Below, piece after piece: positions 61,232-64,000 of a stretch of DNA of 64,000 nucleotides. Source of the stretch: JADJLQ01 sp031417835 (GTDB lineage: Bacteria > Bacteroidota > Bacteroidia > Chitinophagales > Saprospiraceae); contig JANOWJ010000041.1 of NCBI GenBank assembly GCA_031417835.1, positions 1 to 64,000 of the forward strand, given 5' to 3'. The position numbers and the translations under genes were made by a program. The notes below the pieces were generated by a model that was given only the letters and a program-made list of their open reading frames with translations, was not told the DNA's origin and made no database searches. The number at the start of each line of letters is the position of its first letter. Position 1 is the first letter of the stretch.

Positions 61232-61525
61232 ATGATGCATCTTGAGGTTATTTTAGCCAAAATAATGGCTATCAAAACAGTTTTGGCGACTAAATATCAT
61301 GTGTCGTCGGTCGGGGTTTTTGGATCAATCGTACGGCCGGATTTTAATCCCAAAACCAGTGATATCGATATTCTGGTGGATTTCAGTAGGCCTATAGGCG
61401 TGGAATTTATAGATCTCGCTGAATTTCTTGAACTGGAATTAAATTTTAGGGTGGATCTGGTCTCTAAAGATGGTGTTAAAGAAAAGTACCTTTCCCAAAT
61501 TCAATCTGAAGTCATTTATGTCTAA
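61232..61525 (+). CDS. MntA-type nucleotidyltransferase antitoxin
   Basis: 97 residues (a second ATG directly follows the first). Minimal nucleotidyltransferase: GVFGSIVRPDF, then DIDILVDFS with the catalytic Asp-x-Asp, and VDLVSKDGVKEKYL near the end. In described pairs MntA silences HepT by AMPylating a tyrosine. The HepT gene begins within its last codons (8-base overlap). No transposase nearby. Confidence 0.88.
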   Translation: MMHLEVILAKIMAIKTVLATKYHVSSVGVFGSIVRPDFNPKTSDIDILVDFSRPIGVEFIDLAEFLELELNFRVDLVSKDGVKEKYLSQIQSEVIYV

Positions 61526-61868
61526 AAGGGATGTTCGATTATTGGTGGAGGATATGATTGAAAGCGGCGAAAAAATTCAAGAATATACATATGGGCTTAG
61601 TTTTGATGACTTTATTAAGGATAAAAAAACGGTGGATGCAGTGGTCCGAAATTTTGCAATTATTGGCGAAGCCGGAACAAGACTTTCTGACGAATTCAAA
61701 AATAACCATTCAGAGGTCAACTGGGCTCGAATCAAAGGGCTTAGAAACCGAATAATACATGACTATTTTGGAATAGATTTGAAGATCGTTTGGAATATTA
61801 AAGAAAACTATTTACCAGCAGTAATTTCAATATTGAAAGAATCAATTAATAATAAAACGAAATTCTAA
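61518..61868 (+). CDS. HepT-type HEPN toxin (DUF86)
   Basis: 116 residues from ATG 61518; an earlier ATG at 61470 runs inside mntA in another frame and is rejected. Four-helix HEPN protein with the RNase motif RNRIIHDY (R-x4-H-x-Y), including the tyrosine that partner MntA modifies. Other typical pieces are FAIIGEAGTRLSDEF and WARIKGLRNRI. Co-transcribed with mntA. The 303 bases that follow (61869-62171) are AT-rich and hold no recognisable gene or hairpin. Confidence 0.9.
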   Translation: MSKRDVRLLVEDMIESGEKIQEYTYGLSFDDFIKDKKTVDAVVRNFAIIGEAGTRLSDEFKNNHSEVNWARIKGLRNRIIHDYFGIDLKIVWNIKENYLPAVISILKESINNKTKF

Positions 61869-62171
61869 AAGAGATTTCAATTTTATCGACTATTGAAATA
61901 TATTTTAAGCTCAATCTATTCAAAGAATTATAATTGAAGAAATTGATTATAGTTTAAGTTTACTCCAGACATACGATAAAATGTTAACATTCAGAAAAAC
62001 TAATGGCCTTAGAAATAACTAAAATAAATATGTTTTGACGCCAAAGTCCACAAGATTAAAAAGCATTATTTTTACCCAACCTCCAATTCCAATTAAAATT
62101 TAAGTTTTCCAAAACAACCTAGATGCAACCAATTCACTGAAAATCATCGTTATAGTGAGGTACGTACTGAA

Positions 62172-64000
62172 ATGAAAGTAAACTATTTAATTCTTTTTTT
62201 GATCCTTGGTTTTCAAGAGATTGCGATAGCTCAACCAGCCAATGATTTTTGTCTAGATGCCACAAGACTCAATGATGTGACGAAGTATTGTTCCAGTATA
62301 GGTCAATATACTAATGTAGGGGCGACATATGACCCCAATAATGGGGATATAGTCAAGGCTACTTGCTGGACTAATGCATCACATGATGTCTGGTTTAGAT
62401 TTGTCGCCATAGCCTCGGATGTTTTGGTGACCGTCAATGGGACTACCTTAAAAAGACCCGAATTGTCGATCTATACGGGTACCTGTAGCACTATGAGTGA
62501 GATCTTTCCATGCGTCACTACACCAGGCAATCTAAACTCTGCAACTTTATACAAAGGAGGATTAGTCATAGGGGCTACCTATTTTATCCGAATAGATGGG
62601 GCTGCTGATAATGTTGGCACTTTTCAGATTTGTATCAATAACTATAATCCTCCAGCTACCGCCAATGGTGACTGTGCTACCGCCACAGTCCTTTGTAGTA
62701 AAGATGCATTCCATGTGGAAAGTGTAGTAGGAGCAGGTAGAGATAATGATGAAGCTGATAATTCTTGTCTGGACTTTAATAATGCAGATCCTCGGAATAA
62801 TAATTCTGAATCTAACTCCACCTGGTATCGGTGGACTGCGATGAATGATGGACCACTTACTTTCACCATCAGACCTGATGATGCCAATGACGATATAGAC
62901 TTTGCAGTATTTGAATACCCTAATGGCTTGGACAACTGTAATAATAAAAGATTGGTACGTTGTATGGCCACCGCTTGTCTGGGATCCACAGGGCTGAACA
63001 GTACTGCCCGAGATTTAGAAGAAAGTCCAAACTGTGATCCCGGCGAAGATGGCTTTCTCCGCCAATTGGACATGGTCAAAGGAATGAGCTATGGGGTGAT
63101 GATCAATAATTTTACTTCGACGAATCATGGATTTTTTATAGAATTCGGCGGACTAGGGGAATTTCTTGGACCCGAAACTAAAATCGAAGTAACTCCTGAG
63201 ACCGGCCTAAAGTGCGAACAGGAATTTACCATTAAAGACAGTACTTTTTTTGCCGCCGGTCGAATAGTCAAATACACGTGGAATTTTGGCGATGGAGCCG
63301 TACCTAGTGAGGTATCTTTCGTAAAAGGTCCGCATAAAGTCAATTATAGATCATTTGGTTTAAAAACCATCGTCGTGGTGGTGGAGTCAGATAAGGGCTG
63401 TACATATTCTTTTTCAAGAGAGATAAATGTACAACCCTGTTGTGAAGATCTTGCTACTTTAAGAGCTGTACCGGTACCTACCAACTTAGTCTGCAATGGT
63501 AGCCCAAGTGGCTCTATACTTATACAGGGTCAGGGTGGCACACCTGAATACCAATATGCGCTAGGCAATAACAAATTTGTGCGGCAGTTTAATTATAGAA
63601 ATCTCAATAAAGGAACATACCTAGTCAAAGTCATAGATGCCAGAGGCTGTCGAGACTCTACGATGGTGACACTGACAGAGCCCCCACCGATCGTCGTCGA
63701 TGTAGGGCCTGATATCTCGGGTAAGCTTGGCTATGAAGTACGACTCAATGCCTCTTATGCTCCCCAGGTGCGGTTGAAGTCTCAACGATGGACTCCACCG
63801 GATGGGATCGTTTGCGACTCTTGTTTTAGTACCGAGGCGATACCTCCCGGGAGTACTACTTACAAATTTACCGTCGTGACGGAAAATGGGTGTATTGGTA
63901 TGGATTCCTTATTTGTAGATGTCACATTAGACCGTGCGCTTTATACACCTAATACATTCACCCCCAATCGAGCCGGGCCCAATCAACGATTCAGACTCTA
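62172..64000 (+). CDS. T9SS type B surface protein with PKD and SprB-like repeat (partial)
   Basis: 609 codons from ATG 62172 to the right edge, so the C-terminus is cut. A signal peptide (1-20, EIAIA|Q) is followed by two similar ~150-residue Cys-containing modules (FCLDATRLNDVTKYCSSIGQY, WFRFVAIASDVLVTV; DCATATVLCSKDAFHV), a PKD domain (IVKYTWNFGDGAVP), and a SprB-type repeat (NGSPSGSILIQGQGGTPEYQYAL...VKVIDARGC). The last visible residues YTPNTFTPNRAGPNQRF begin the gliding-motility C-terminal domain used for T9SS export and cell-surface attachment. Together they indicate an exported adhesin-like protein. Confidence 0.9.
   Translation, partial: MKVNYLILFLILGFQEIAIAQPANDFCLDATRLNDVTKYCSSIGQYTNVGATYDPNNGDIVKATCWTNASHDVWFRFVAIASDVLVTVNGTTLKRPELSIYTGTCSTMSEIFPCVTTPGNLNSATLYKGGLVIGATYFIRIDGAADNVGTFQICINNYNPPATANGDCATATVLCSKDAFHVESVVGAGRDNDEADNSCLDFNNADPRNNNSESNSTWYRWTAMNDGPLTFTIRPDDANDDIDFAVFEYPNGLDNCNNKRLVRCMATACLGSTGLNSTARDLEESPNCDPGEDGFLRQLDMVKGMSYGVMINNFTSTNHGFFIEFGGLGEFLGPETKIEVTPETGLKCEQEFTIKDSTFFAAGRIVKYTWNFGDGAVPSEVSFVKGPHKVNYRSFGLKTIVVVVESDKGCTYSFSREINVQPCCEDLATLRAVPVPTNLVCNGSPSGSILIQGQGGTPEYQYALGNNKFVRQFNYRNLNKGTYLVKVIDARGCRDSTMVTLTEPPPIVVDVGPDISGKLGYEVRLNASYAPQVRLKSQRWTPPDGIVCDSCFSTEAIPPGSTTYKFTVVTENGCIGMDSLFVDVTLDRALYTPNTFTPNRAGPNQRFRL

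Noticed and set aside
61470..61517. Longer N-terminus for the HepT gene
   Set aside because: The extra codons overlap mntA in another frame and do not resemble HEPN proteins; ATG 61518 gives the family's usual start.
62642..63343. Minus-strand open frames of 72-145 codons near the right edge
   Set aside because: They lie opposite the surface protein gene, which has a signal peptide, PKD domain and sorting motif.

Overview
The window comes from a member of the Bacteroidota, most likely the Saprospiraceae/Saprospirales. It encodes PorX, the regulator of the type IX secretion system (T9SS), and three large secreted proteins of the T9SS/gliding type; two of these show the 'gliding motility-associated' C-terminal sorting domain and one is a fragment. 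It also has a SusC/SusD pair and many copies of the Bacteroidota -7 promoter element TAnnTTTG. The base composition is moderately AT-rich and the genes are mostly core ones. No prophage, transposase, CRISPR array or rRNA operon is visible.

Layout. 1-474: start of a secreted surface protein running off the left edge. 654-4145: four-gene minus-strand envelope cassette (small membrane protein, Gfo/Idh/MocA oxidoreductase, lipoprotein, polyprenyl-phosphate sugar transferase). 4215-5441: LamG protein with a T9SS type B C-terminus. 5645-8476: tatC, a small membrane protein and porX. 8.6-12.5 kb: HD-domain phosphohydrolase, glyA, truA and a DoxX-like protein. 12.8-16.5 kb: tRNA-Leu, tig, clpP and clpX as a proteostasis cluster; the trigger factor ends in an unusual His-Asp tail. 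16.6-20.9 kb: relA/spoT, a Fur-family regulator and purA. 21-26.6 kb: a gene remnant, a small lipoprotein, a MacB-type permease, an inositol monophosphatase-like protein, an Nfu-type Fe-S protein, tRNA-Gly and a Tat-exported oxidoreductase. 26.8-31.1 kb: TolC, MacB-type permease and adaptor, an efflux operon without an ATPase gene. 31.6-38.6 kb: a transsulfuration enzyme, radC, an ABC exporter, a glycosyltransferase and a GMC oxidoreductase. 39.2-44.3 kb: a SusC/SusD pair closed by a strong terminator. 44.5-48.5 kb: methyltransferase, fatty-acid hydroxylase/sterol desaturase-like protein and membrane adenylate cyclase with overlapping genes. 48.5-55.5 kb: a divergent cluster of three large exported proteins (beta-barrel, 1023-residue protein, fibronectin type III protein). 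55.6-58.6 kb: PadR regulator with a large FtsX/MacB-type permease. 58.7-59.3 kb: DUF433/DUF5615 toxin-antitoxin pair. 59.5-61.2 kb: pssA, purS, rsmI. 61.2-61.9 kb: MntA/HepT toxin-antitoxin pair. 62.2 kb to the end: start of another T9SS type B surface protein.

The least explained parts are the three-gene exported cluster at 48.5-55.5 kb, the methyltransferase-desaturase-cyclase operon, and the His-rich trigger factor. Many reading frames open with a TTG upstream of a better ATG. I moved those starts, often because a TAnnTTTG element lies on or between the two candidates.
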